Assembly: GCA_965230635.1 (NCBI GenBank)
Contig: CBDDLJ010000016.1
Coordinates: forward strand, 248,001-312,000
Reading direction: 5' to 3'
DNA length: 64,000 nucleotides
From: CBDDLJ01 sp965230635
GTDB lineage: Bacteria > Pseudomonadota > Gammaproteobacteria > UBA1113
Part shown: positions 55,138-64,000 of the stretch, one piece after another
How the letters are laid out: the number at the start of each line of letters is the position of its first letter
Position numbering within the stretch: the stretch's first letter is position 1
Program-made: the position numbers and the translations under genes
The notes under the pieces: model-generated
Seen by the model: only the letters and a program-made list of their open reading frames with translations
What the model was told of the DNA's origin: nothing
Database searches by the model: none

Positions 55138-56172
55138 TTAATCGGACATTTTGAGTAACTCCCAATATTTTTCAATTAATTGTAACGCGTGTTTTGGAAT
55201 ATGGCGTTGTACTTCACCGCGTTTGATGGTATCTGCGTTGGGAAATAAAAAAGGATGGTTTTTCAGTGATGGTGGAAGATAAGCTTTTGCGCCCGTATTG
55301 GGGACAGGATAAAGCTCAGTTTGAATAAGTTTTGCAGCAATATCGGGTCGTAGCATAAAATTAATAAAAGTAAGGGCTTGCTCAATGTGAGGGGCCCCTG
55401 TAGGTATCGCAAGGCTATCAATCCAAAGCACAAAACCTTCTGAGGGATAGACATAAGTGAGAGCTGGGTTGTCTAAACTGGCTTTGAAAATAGCACCGTT
55501 CCATCCCATGCCAAGTGCCACATCTTCATCAGTGGCAAGTGAAACAACAGCGCTACTATTAAATAGCTTGATATTAGGCATCAGTAACAGCAAGTGATGA
55601 TACGCTTGAGTGATGTGTTTTGGATTGCTATCGTTAGCAGAGAAACCTAAACTCAGCAGGGCCATTGAAAATATTTCTCGCATGTCATCAAGTAGTAAAA
55701 CTTTATTGTAGAAACGTTTTTTCCACAAAGTACTCCAGCTATGAATAGCCTCCTTAGGAAAATAGTGTTTATTAATAAAGATACCCGTACTGCCCCACTG
55801 CAGTGGTATAGAAAAATCATTATTGGGATCATATGCCTTATTCAAAAAAGCTTTGTCCAGAAATTTGTAATTGGATAATTTTTTTTTGTCAATTTTCACT
55901 AACATATTTTCACTATGCATTTTTTCAGTAAAATAAGTCGAGGGGGAGATAATGTCGTAGCCTATATTTTTAGAGGACTTTAATTTTGCATATAGTGTTT
56001 CATTTGAGTCATAAGAAGATAAGTTAACGTTTATGCCAGTTTCTTCCCTAAATTGTTTTATTATGCTCGGTGATATTTGGCCAGCCCATAAATATAAGTT
56101 TAATTCTTTTGATGCATACGCTACCGTGGTTATTATACAAACAGAAATAAAGAAAAAAAAACGCCAAGTCAT
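55138..56172 (-). CDS. potD: Spermidine/putrescine-binding periplasmic protein PotD
   Basis: An N-terminal signal peptide (residues 1-20, cut after AYA) precedes a PotD/PotF-like solute-binding domain: LNLYLWAGQISPSIIKQF, then NETLYAKL, YDIISPS and IPLQWGSTGIFIN. It binds polyamines in the periplasm and delivers them to PotBC. Length of 344 residues matches the family (348). It is the last gene of potABCD; its ATG overlaps the potC stop (ATGA). Confidence 0.93.
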   Translation of the reverse strand: MTWRFFFFISVCIITTVAYASKELNLYLWAGQISPSIIKQFREETGINVNLSSYDSNETLYAKLKSSKNIGYDIISPSTYFTEKMHSENMLVKIDKKKLSNYKFLDKAFLNKAYDPNNDFSIPLQWGSTGIFINKHYFPKEAIHSWSTLWKKRFYNKVLLLDDMREIFSMALLSLGFSANDSNPKHITQAYHHLLLLMPNIKLFNSSAVVSLATDEDVALGMGWNGAIFKASLDNPALTYVYPSEGFVLWIDSLAIPTGAPHIEQALTFINFMLRPDIAAKLIQTELYPVPNTGAKAYLPPSLKNHPFLFPNADTIKRGEVQRHIPKHALQLIEKYWELLKMSD

Positions 56173-56969
56173 GTTATGTCCTTTACTGCTTTATGGTTAC
56201 GGTTAAGCATCACATGTGCAATTAATACAAAAAATAAAGTTAATAGAAATATAATAGTGCAAATAGCATTTAAATCCGGTCTAGTGCCTAAACGTGCAAG
56301 TGAATAAATTTTCAGGGGTAAAATGTCAAAGCTTGGACCAGAGACAAAATAACTGATCATGACATCATCGAGAGATAAGGTAAAACTTAACGGCCAGCTG
56401 GCTAGTAGTGCAGGCCAAAGAAGTGGCATAATAATTTTTCTGATAATGATGGATTCAGTAGCACCCAAGTCAATGGCTGCTTCAAAAATGTTTTTATCTA
56501 TTCCGCGTAATGCACTATATATTGTTACTGTGACGAAAGGCAAGCACAATGTAATATGTGCTAGTAATAAACTGAAAAATCCCAGTTGTAATTGCATTGT
56601 ATTAAATAATAGCAGTAAAGATAGGCCTAGCATAATGTCAGGTACAATTAGTAATACGAAAATTAAGCCGTGTGAAAATTTTCTACCTAAAAATCGATAG
56701 CGATATAGATTAATAGCTGCTAAAGTGCCAAGTAATGTTGCTACTGTAGCAACGCTGACTGCGAGCATGAGTGAGTGCAGTGCGGCTAGCCACAGATCAT
56801 GATTTAAGTGAAGTGCTTTATACCATTTTAAGGTGAAACCATGCCACAGCAGAGAGTAAGTTGCGTCATTAAATGAAAAAATAATCAGAATGAGTATGGG
56901 AGTATAAAGTAGGCAATAGATAAGGGCTAAATAACTGTTAGAAAATAGCGATGTTAGCGGTGTCTTCAT
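56169..56969 (-). CDS. potC: Polyamine ABC transporter permease PotC
   Basis: Six membrane helices and the EAA loop (EAAIDLGATESIIIRKIIMP) identify an ABC permease of the polyamine group. I chose the start at 56969: it forms an ATGA overlap with the potB stop and gives 267 residues, close to the usual 264, whereas an upstream ATG at 57008 would add 13 residues inside potB. It pairs with PotB in the inner membrane. Confidence 0.93.
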   Translation of the reverse strand: MKTPLTSLFSNSYLALIYCLLYTPILILIIFSFNDATYSLLWHGFTLKWYKALHLNHDLWLAALHSLMLAVSVATVATLLGTLAAINLYRYRFLGRKFSHGLIFVLLIVPDIMLGLSLLLLFNTMQLQLGFFSLLLAHITLCLPFVTVTIYSALRGIDKNIFEAAIDLGATESIIIRKIIMPLLWPALLASWPLSFTLSLDDVMISYFVSGPSFDILPLKIYSLARLGTRPDLNAICTIIFLLTLFFVLIAHVMLNRNHKAVKDIT

Positions 56970-57820
56970 AGCAATTCCTTTCGCTGATGCGGTTTTAATA
57001 TCAGCCAATAGATAAGTAACATCAGACCCATTAATACAGTCAGCATGACGCTAGTGGCAGCGCCCTGAGGCCAATTAAAAGTGGCTAAAAACTGCAATTG
57101 AATTAGGTTGCCTAATAAAATAGACTTTGCTCCACCCAGCAGATCGGGGATATAGAATAATGTCATGGCGGGTAAAAAGACAAGGACAATCCCACCCATA
57201 ATGCCGGGGATAGTTAAAGGTAGTAAGATACGCCAGAATATTGTCAAGAAATTAGCGCCTAAATCTTTTGCGGCCTCTATTAAACGGAAATCCAAACGCT
57301 CTAAATTAGCAAACAGGGGAAGAATCATAAACGGTAATAAATTGTAAACCAAGCCAATCATTAAGGCGGTGTTTGTGAACAGAATTTGCAACGGTTGCTC
57401 AATGATTCCCAACGATAACAACAGTGTATTTAACATACCGTGTGTTTTTAATATAGCTAGCATAGCATAGCTTCTTACCAGCGAACTTGTCCAAAAGGGG
57501 ATGATGAGTAATAATAAAAATATTGGTTTTTTTTCTGGGGACAGATGGCTGAGAAAATAGGCAAAAGGGTAAGCAATGATAAGACAAATCAGGGTGGCGG
57601 TGCCAGAAATGGTTATTGATCGCCAAAAAATATTCAAATAAACAGGGTCAAGCAAAGTGTAATAATTGCTTAGCGTTAAGTGCTGCCAGGAAAAAATGAC
57701 AGCGTCTTGCTGAAAAAAGCTAACAATAAAGACAATCATAAACGCAGTTAATGCAAATAATCCTAGCCATAAACTGATGATGGCAATCGAACTATACTTA
57801 AAAAATGATTTAGTTTTCAT
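56966..57820 (-). CDS. potB: Polyamine ABC transporter permease PotB
   Basis: The 284-residue protein has six membrane helices and the EAA loop EAAKDLGANFLTIFWRILLP, which contacts the ATPase. The N-terminal helix and the PFWTSSLVRSYAM segment are typical of PotB. It overlaps the end of potA by 11 bases and potC by four, so the four genes form one tightly packed operon transcribed from the potA side. Confidence 0.93.
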   Translation of the reverse strand: MKTKSFFKYSSIAIISLWLGLFALTAFMIVFIVSFFQQDAVIFSWQHLTLSNYYTLLDPVYLNIFWRSITISGTATLICLIIAYPFAYFLSHLSPEKKPIFLLLLIIPFWTSSLVRSYAMLAILKTHGMLNTLLLSLGIIEQPLQILFTNTALMIGLVYNLLPFMILPLFANLERLDFRLIEAAKDLGANFLTIFWRILLPLTIPGIMGGIVLVFLPAMTLFYIPDLLGGAKSILLGNLIQLQFLATFNWPQGAATSVMLTVLMGLMLLIYWLILKPHQRKELL

Positions 57821-58904
57821 AAGGCAAGATCACTTCCCAGTCAGGTACCCAATGTGCCCAAACCTTTTCACCAATAGTATAAACTAAGCTATCATCATCT
57901 TCGTCAAAAAATTCTGTCGCATAGATTTGAAAATTTCCAGCTAAGCGTACAATTAAGTCGACAGTTGTTCCTTTATAGATAACTTCTTCTACAATACCAG
58001 GAAACATGTGTTCATTTTCTGTAATTTCATCTTCTCCATAGACACGAAAATCTTCTGGGCGAACTAATATATGTAATTGCTCACCAACTTGGGTGGTTTT
58101 TTTGTATTTAAGCGTGAAAGGTTTGTTAGCGATAGTCACCATAATACGCTCATCAAGTATTTTTTCTACTCGGGTTTGAAAGATATTGACTTCTCCAATA
58201 AATTTAGCAACACGTAAATTGCAAGGCTTTTCATATACTTCACGTGGTGTTCCAATTTGTTGAACAATACCATTATCTAATACAACTACTCTATCAGACA
58301 TTGATAACGCTTCTTCCTGATCGTGAGTAACAAAAATAAAAGCGATGCCGAGTTTGCGTTGCAATTGACGCAGTTCTATTTGCATCGTTTTCCGTAAGCG
58401 ATAATCAAGTGCACTAAAGGGCTCATCCAATAATAAGACTAAAGGTTGATTAACAATAGCACGAGCTATTGCAACACGTTGTTGTTGTCCGCCACTTAAT
58501 TGTGCGGGTTTGCGCTGTTGATATTGATTAAGCTTCACTGTAGCAAGTACGTCATTAACTCGCTGTTTTATTTCGGCAGATGGCAGTTTTTGACAGCGCA
58601 AACCAAAAGCAACATTATCAAAAATAGTCATGTGTGGGAATAATGCGTAACTTTGAAATATGGTATTAATATGACGTAAATTAGCAGGAATACCCAATAC
58701 ACTTTGATCAGAAATGAGAACATCACCACTGTCCGGTTCTTCAAACCCGGATATAATGCGTAATAAAGTTGTTTTTCCACAACCGGAGGGGCCAAGCAAT
58801 GTTAAAAACTCGCCTTTTTTAATATCCAAGGAAATATCAGTTAGAATAGCTTGGCCGTGGTAACTTTTACTGATATTGCGTAGTGTAATGATCGTGTTTT
58901 GCAT
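57810..58904 (-). CDS. potA: Polyamine ABC transporter ATPase PotA
   Basis: The 364-residue protein has Walker A GPSGCGKTT (38-46), the signature LSGGQ (136-140), Walker B LLLDEP (D160, E161) and a C-terminal TOBE-like regulatory domain (about 235-360). It energises polyamine import by PotBCD. It is the first gene of the operon; divergent control regions lie between it and the large gene at 59096. Confidence 0.95.
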   Translation of the reverse strand: MQNTIITLRNISKSYHGQAILTDISLDIKKGEFLTLLGPSGCGKTTLLRIISGFEEPDSGDVLISDQSVLGIPANLRHINTIFQSYALFPHMTIFDNVAFGLRCQKLPSAEIKQRVNDVLATVKLNQYQQRKPAQLSGGQQQRVAIARAIVNQPLVLLLDEPFSALDYRLRKTMQIELRQLQRKLGIAFIFVTHDQEEALSMSDRVVVLDNGIVQQIGTPREVYEKPCNLRVAKFIGEVNIFQTRVEKILDERIMVTIANKPFTLKYKKTTQVGEQLHILVRPEDFRVYGEDEITENEHMFPGIVEEVIYKGTTVDLIVRLAGNFQIYATEFFDEDDDSLVYTIGEKVWAHWVPDWEVILPYEN

Positions 58905-59095
58905 AAGTTAATGGCTTTTTCATTTAGCAGGTGGGCAAAGTTAGGCTATTTTAAACGTTTCGTCAAGAGAGCACGTAAAGAGCACATATCTGGTTGTTTT
59001 TAGTTCAGAAATATGTTATGGTTTGGCTTGATAAATGAATAATACCGACAATAAGGGAAAGTCCCCCAACATAATACTTAACCTAGGGATAAACA

Positions 59096-62000
59096 ATGTG
59101 CCATTCTACTGTAGAGTCATTTAATTTATTAAATAATAACCAAGCCCATCAGCCTGACATCTTTGATGGCATAATTGCCCATTTTGATCAAAAAAAGACC
59201 GTCCAAGAGGTTGGTTTGTCTACATCATTGATGTCTTTTCTCAATAGAAATGCTATTGAATTTATTGCGGTTGATGTTAGCTTCGATGGGCGATATTTTA
59301 ATGTGCCTAAAAAAGCACGTATTGAACAGTGTTTAGAAAATATAGACAGTGATGCTTGGTATCGCGAATGTCATCAAAGAATAAGTAACAATATTAAAAT
59401 ACTCAGTTCCAACAAGTTGAAAAAAACTGTGCAGCAATCATTGCGTCGATTGAACAGACGAAAGATAAATAATAAGGAGAAATGTGGACAAGCATTATCC
59501 CTGTGTCAATTCAGTATGGCGGCAATATGCTTTGAAAATACGGTGAAGAGATTAAAAAATTTCAAGCCAAGCAATCAATCCTCTTTGAGCCAGGAAGTGC
59601 TGAAGAAAACGACAGCACTGGCAGTGGAAATTTTCAAGTTGGCGGATAAACGCAATCTACAAGAAATGAGTATATGTGCACAGTTTATTAATTATGCTTT
59701 ATATAATCACTCTGATATTGATAAGACACTATTTTCTTCTTTTAATGCCATGTTGATATCCTCAAAGAAGAAAACAGCACATCGTGCACTGCTTAAGAAA
59801 TTAAATCATTATTTTTCTAACTGTTTTGATCAACCTATGGTAGAGCATTCCGAGCAAGTTAAAAATCAAGCTTCTGCAGTCATTAACGCAGTGCACACAT
59901 CACTGAATGAATTGTTAACAGTTGCGCCGGGGGTGCCAAATGAATTAAGCGGTTTTATCCTTAAGCAACGTGACGATATCGATTGTCTGACAAAAAATAT
60001 TACGGATAATAACGTATTATTGCTTAGCTTATTATCTTATTGGCAGGGCTTAGTAGACAAATTGCCAGAGAGTTTATATTACCTGAAGGTTTTACAACAC
60101 CATGGCGTTAGTTTAAAACATATTCCGCCACTGCACTTTGTTGGCGATTTATCAGCGTTATGCACTTTCCTAAAAGAACTGATAACAATTGTCTTGAATA
60201 AAGATGATTGCTTTACTGAGCATGAATTGCAGCAATTAATCGAAAGTAATATGATGCAGCGTGAAAAAATATTAGGAAAAAAATCTCAACAGATGGTTGT
60301 TGAGTACGTTAATCTAGGCATAGAAACAGCTGTTGCGCAAACAGCTTTTACCGCCGTTATGCACATCAAACTGTATCAAGTGTTGTATATGAAGCTATCT
60401 TTTTACAATTCCTCGATAACAAAACCTGAGGTTAAGAAGACATTGACTGTATGCGGAGAAGAAAAGAGTGCGGCAAAGAGGAATACACAGCTGATTAACT
60501 GTTATCAACGCTGCTTGCAGATTAGACAACGACAGCAGATGTTGAGCAGTAATATAAAATATGTTAAGGCATTCTGTCAGAAAAATGAAACAACGATACC
60601 GAGCACTGTGATTTCGTTCGTAGAGGCGCTTCTCAAGCAACTGACGATAGCTGATATATCAATAAGCAACTTATCAGAACACATACACTATGTAAATCAT
60701 ATACGCTTACTTTTAACGGAGTATCCAGAACCAAAGCCATACACGCTACGTAGTTGTCTCAATTTGCTCATCGCATGGCAGAAGCAAATGAAACATAGAC
60801 CGTTGCAGCAGCGTATGGCTCAATTGATCCAGGCAGTAAAGCGAGAGACAAACTGTTCAACGCGGGTAAGTCTGCCAGAGAATGCTTCCTTATTAACACC
60901 TTTACAAGCTATGTTAACCGGTTACCATCATCAGTTGCCGCAAACGTTAACTAAATTTTTAAACAGTATTCAGCAAGAAATTGAGCAGTCATCATCAATG
61001 AATGCAGAAAGAATATCAACTTATTGGCTACATATATCATCATACTTGCCAGGCATCAGTCAGTGCATTATTGTATTGGAATCGCATGGCTTTTCATTAC
61101 AAGGATTACCAGAAATAACACGGATAGAGGATTTATCAGCATTATATAAATTAGTTAAAAGCTTAGCTAATAAGGTTGAAGTCAATGTATTTACAGCAGA
61201 GAAATTGCAGCTATTATTAGAAGCTGATAAGGAGGGTTATGAAAGCTTTCTTGATAAAGCAGTGAAAAGCCTGATGGATGATCCGCTTGTTTTTTTAAAA
61301 AAAGAACAAGATATAGCAGCCAATAAACTTATGATAACTTTTTTACAGAAAAAATTAAATAATATGTTAGAAGAAAAATTACGTGCTGTTGCAAATAATG
61401 AAAAATGTACAGATAATTTAACATTATCAATTAAAAATGCGCTAACATTAAGGCAAGCAGAGTCATTCTTTGTTACAACTTCGCGTAAAATGGTTTGTTA
61501 TAAGTGCTGCGAGGCACATCTTGCATTTTTACAGGCATGTGATGAGCTAAATACAATAAAAAATAGTTTAGCGTTTAACGATATGCGAAAATCCATTGGT
61601 ATTATTCTATTTGAATCGACCATGATTGTAGAGCAGCAACCGCAGAAAACCGCATTAATGACAAAGGTTGTACAACAAACCAAGGAAATGGTGCATGTCA
61701 TGAAAACTGAAGAAGAGGTAGACAGTGAACAACTTTCAGAGTATGAAAAATTAATTAATACAGTGCCGGGGGCAGCAAGTCGTGGTATCAACATAGCAGC
61801 GAATATGCTAATGGTTTTAGGCATGGCTATTGCCAGTGTCAGTGCTATTTCCATGTTTATGGCAGGCCCTGTGAGTATTTTTGGTTTTACACTATCGGTG
61901 ACGATGATAGCTGTTGGTGCGGCGATAAGTGGTGGTACACTGTGTGGAATCGGTATGCTAACACGCTATGTCAATAGTAAACATCGTCTGTCCAAATCAA

Positions 62001-62179
62001 TGAGCACTATTTTCGATACAAATGGTCAAAAAAATATAGAAAAAATGCTAGGTATTAAGCTCGGTCAAGGCAGGGAACTTTCTCAGCAAAAGCAGCGTGC
62101 TTATGGACCCAGACCCGCAATGTCCAGTTTAACGGCAGCAGAACCTATCTCTTTAACCCCAAGTCCTGGATTAGTATAA
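59096..62179 (+). CDS. Unknown 1027-residue protein with internal duplication and C-terminal membrane hairpin, candidate effector
   Basis: Most of the protein is soluble and helical. Two related modules lie about 330 residues apart: around 265-398 (LQHHGVSLKHIPPL, then GDLSALCTFLKEL) and around 595-725 (LESHGFSLQGLPEI, then EDLSALYKLVKSL). Residues about 900-960 form two close hydrophobic helices separated by a short loop, like a membrane hairpin, followed by a basic and Pro-rich tail. The start has AGGGAT about eight bases upstream. There is no N-terminal signal. Large helical proteins with a C-terminal hairpin are common among type IV effectors of Legionella-like bacteria; export is not shown here. 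Confidence 0.72.
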   Translation: MCHSTVESFNLLNNNQAHQPDIFDGIIAHFDQKKTVQEVGLSTSLMSFLNRNAIEFIAVDVSFDGRYFNVPKKARIEQCLENIDSDAWYRECHQRISNNIKILSSNKLKKTVQQSLRRLNRRKINNKEKCGQALSLCQFSMAAICFENTVKRLKNFKPSNQSSLSQEVLKKTTALAVEIFKLADKRNLQEMSICAQFINYALYNHSDIDKTLFSSFNAMLISSKKKTAHRALLKKLNHYFSNCFDQPMVEHSEQVKNQASAVINAVHTSLNELLTVAPGVPNELSGFILKQRDDIDCLTKNITDNNVLLLSLLSYWQGLVDKLPESLYYLKVLQHHGVSLKHIPPLHFVGDLSALCTFLKELITIVLNKDDCFTEHELQQLIESNMMQREKILGKKSQQMVVEYVNLGIETAVAQTAFTAVMHIKLYQVLYMKLSFYNSSITKPEVKKTLTVCGEEKSAAKRNTQLINCYQRCLQIRQRQQMLSSNIKYVKAFCQKNETTIPSTVISFVEALLKQLTIADISISNLSEHIHYVNHIRLLLTEYPEPKPYTLRSCLNLLIAWQKQMKHRPLQQRMAQLIQAVKRETNCSTRVSLPENASLLTPLQAMLTGYHHQLPQTLTKFLNSIQQEIEQSSSMNAERISTYWLHISSYLPGISQCIIVLESHGFSLQGLPEITRIEDLSALYKLVKSLANKVEVNVFTAEKLQLLLEADKEGYESFLDKAVKSLMDDPLVFLKKEQDIAANKLMITFLQKKLNNMLEEKLRAVANNEKCTDNLTLSIKNALTLRQAESFFVTTSRKMVCYKCCEAHLAFLQACDELNTIKNSLAFNDMRKSIGIILFESTMIVEQQPQKTALMTKVVQQTKEMVHVMKTEEEVDSEQLSEYEKLINTVPGAASRGINIAANMLMVLGMAIASVSAISMFMAGPVSIFGFTLSVTMIAVGAAISGGTLCGIGMLTRYVNSKHRLSKSMSTIFDTNGQKNIEKMLGIKLGQGRELSQQKQRAYGPRPAMSSLTAAEPISLTPSPGLV

Positions 62180-62331
62180 CGCTGACGAGTCATCGTCGGT
62201 AAATTTTATCTATCTGCGAGGATTTAATCACGCAATTTATTTAAGCGATCGGTTGAATTAAATATTTTTTGTTTTCATTGTTTAAAAATTAAACATACAA
62301 GGGTATTCTATGCAAAATGTCAAATAATTAC

Positions 62332-62392
62332 CCAATATGACAAAATTAGCCTTGTCTTCGAAGCGCTTTCTGTGTAATATTTGTCATATTGG
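62332..62392. promoter_or_regulatory. 13-bp inverted repeat upstream of the last gene
   Basis: Perfect 13-base arms (CCAATATGACAAA and TTTGTCATATTGG) are separated by 35 bases, ending 21 bp before the GTG start of the last gene. It could be an operator pair or an RNA hairpin. No regulator can be named. The rest of 62180-62413 shows no gene. Confidence 0.4.
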
Positions 62393-62413
62393 CTAAATAC
62401 GGAGAAAAAATCA

Positions 62414-64000
62414 GTGCCGGGTTATACAAATATCTTTTCTCAAGATTTGAATAAAGACGCAATACATGATGACAGATGGGGATTTAAATATTTAGAGGTT
62501 GGAGAAAAGTCTGCTCTGCCACAACATCAGCGTTTTGATAAACTGATCCGTGAAATTCGACGAGGCAATTTTCGTCCGTATCTTGATCGGTGGTCTAAAG
62601 AAAGTAAAAGGCCTTATGAACAGATAATCAATGATAAAATATTTATTTTTGCTCATTTTTTGCATGCAGAGAATACGATCAATGCCTGTGCGTCAAATCT
62701 TTATACGGTTGGCGAAAATTTCATTAAGGAATCGTTGGTTTCTTCACTGTTATCTTCTGATCATATTAACTGGTTAGCGCCGTATGTCAGTGATACGAAT
62801 GAAACAATCATAAAGTACCATCATGTCATGGTTAATTCACGCTTGGATATGCAATCTTTAACGGGAAAAGATCAGTCAGTGCCACTGCCATTACCAGGAT
62901 ATTTGCATATCATTGTTGATTTAACCCAGGAAGAATTGGTGATTGAATCAATACAGGCGAGTAATCAGCTTTTTGCTAATTTGATGAAACCAAAAGATAT
63001 CAAGCAAAATGTCACTGGAAAAATTGACGGTGTTTGCATTGAACATCTTAAAACGGCAGCAAATATCGAGCGAGCAGCCTTGCAAACGAAGCTTTCTCTT
63101 GCTGTGGAAAAAGTTAGCACGACAGATAATCATAGGGAGATTTCACAGAGTTTAATAGATCTTCGTACATTAATCAGGTTTTTAACTCAGCTTGGTTTGA
63201 CTGATTTTCTAGACAAGCATGCAACCTTTGCGGAATCTTTACTGAACATAGAGCAATGCTTTAGGAAATACAATTTAACATGTCGTGATCAGTCTCGCAG
63301 TTATTTTGATTATTTCAAGTTACATTATCTCAATGGCTTGTTAAAGACTAATGATGTGCAGCAAGTGAATGACTTTTTGCTTAATATGTTATGTGCTCTT
63401 GCTTATACGTTGATTAATAAAGTAGAACTTATGCAACAGCAAGCGATATTTTTACATAAACTCTTCCAGCAGATCAGTGAAGATGATGGCACTTATCCAA
63501 CATGTTATGTTGATTACTTGAAAAATTTATTAAAGACAACGGAAGCAGAAAAAAATAACTTGAGTGTTGTAGAGCAGTACCATAAGGCCCATGAATATCT
63601 TGGCATATTGAACTTGTGGCAATATATGGCAAAAGATTATGCTGCCTTAGGTCTTAATATCTCCAATGTGCTAACTGTCCGATGTGTGGATCAAATAGGT
63701 GAATATAAAGCTTTATTATTAGCATTAAATCAGTTGAAAGAATATAAAAACAGGATACTGCAAGATATCATAGTGCATTCTGATATATCCGAAGACACTA
63801 TAGTAAACTGTATCGATAAATACATTGACCTGGATATTTTCACAGACAAAGAAGACATCAAGCGTTTTTTACAACGCGCAGCTTTTATTTTTTTACATAA
63901 GCATTTGCGTTCGGAGTTATCTCGAGCTAATGCAGAAGCTACTAACAAGGATTGTACCGTACAATTGGTTATGGAAAAATTGAAGTCAAGTCGTGCACTA
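62414..64000 (+). CDS. Unknown large helical protein, partial at the window end, candidate effector
   Basis: A GTG at 62414, nine bases after GGAG, opens a frame that stays clear of stops for 529 codons to the window edge, so the gene is incomplete. The visible part is soluble, mainly helical and without signal or membrane segments. Recognisable stretches are WGFKYLEVGEKSALP near the start and LPLPLPGYLHIIVDL-like hydrophobic strand-forming sequence near residue 155. No family is recognised. Its size and style match the unknown protein just upstream, and the two may form a locus. Confidence 0.75.
   Translation, partial: MPGYTNIFSQDLNKDAIHDDRWGFKYLEVGEKSALPQHQRFDKLIREIRRGNFRPYLDRWSKESKRPYEQIINDKIFIFAHFLHAENTINACASNLYTVGENFIKESLVSSLLSSDHINWLAPYVSDTNETIIKYHHVMVNSRLDMQSLTGKDQSVPLPLPGYLHIIVDLTQEELVIESIQASNQLFANLMKPKDIKQNVTGKIDGVCIEHLKTAANIERAALQTKLSLAVEKVSTTDNHREISQSLIDLRTLIRFLTQLGLTDFLDKHATFAESLLNIEQCFRKYNLTCRDQSRSYFDYFKLHYLNGLLKTNDVQQVNDFLLNMLCALAYTLINKVELMQQQAIFLHKLFQQISEDDGTYPTCYVDYLKNLLKTTEAEKNNLSVVEQYHKAHEYLGILNLWQYMAKDYAALGLNISNVLTVRCVDQIGEYKALLLALNQLKEYKNRILQDIIVHSDISEDTIVNCIDKYIDLDIFTDKEDIKRFLQRAAFIFLHKHLRSELSRANAEATNKDCTVQLVMEKLKSSRAL

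Noticed and set aside
59040..59095. A PmrA-type or other known effector-regulating box before the large genes
   Set aside because: I looked for a direct repeat of CTTAA-like half-sites upstream of the large unknown genes and saw none that was convincing.

Overview
The window is AT-rich DNA from a gammaproteobacterium, most likely a host-associated or intracellular one related to the Legionella/Coxiella group. That placement is inferred from gene content, not from a marker gene. Typical gammaproteobacterial housekeeping genes (hldE, waaF, kdoO, htpX, lexA, pdxY, potABCD, hemJ) are interleaved with very large proteins of unknown function. Those proteins carry eukaryote-like modules: ankyrin repeats, putative ubiquitin-interacting motifs, long coiled coils and a C-terminal membrane hairpin. 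Several genes are decaying. No secretion machinery lies in the window, so calling the large proteins 'effectors' is a hypothesis.

Layout. 1-12 kb: the end of a DEAD-box helicase, a small membrane protein, a YeeZ-like reductase, pyridoxal kinase, a coupled aldo/keto reductase and FAD oxidoreductase pair, the LPS inner-core genes hldE-waaF-kdoO, and an MFS exporter. 12-17 kb: htpX, lexA with a clear promoter, then a wrecked RND efflux system (adaptor and pump). 17-34 kb: a LuxR-type regulator, a helical repeat protein, and two tandem giant paralogs of about 2200 residues. Each paralog has ankyrin repeats, a possible degenerate carrier domain, a thioesterase, a NACHT-like NTPase, a helical part and a second ankyrin patch. 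The first copy is split by a one-base frameshift. 34-41 kb: a membrane/epimerase fusion, a heme-oxygenase-fold protein, and copA broken by frameshifts and flanked by an IS1634-like element with a 525-bp duplication. 41-55 kb: candidate effectors, one with tandem UIM-like repeats and two tandem coiled-coil paralogs, with rubredoxin, hemJ, dedA and uspA between them. 55-59 kb: the overlapping polyamine operon potABCD. 59-64 kb: two more large helical proteins, the last running off the window.

Two non-coding themes stand out. A 166-bp near-palindromic element occurs twice intact (1287-1452 and 4548-4713) and once truncated inside the dead RND gene. The two intact copies share the core and exact length but have different, still self-complementary, outer arms. 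The two giant genes also share a duplicated leader with an inverted repeat showing two compensatory base-pair changes.

Many breaks are single-base changes in short homopolymers. Some of these could be read errors or slippage sites, so the disrupted genes need raw-read checks. The RND genes also carry a nonsense codon, large deletions and a repeat insertion, so their decay is real.
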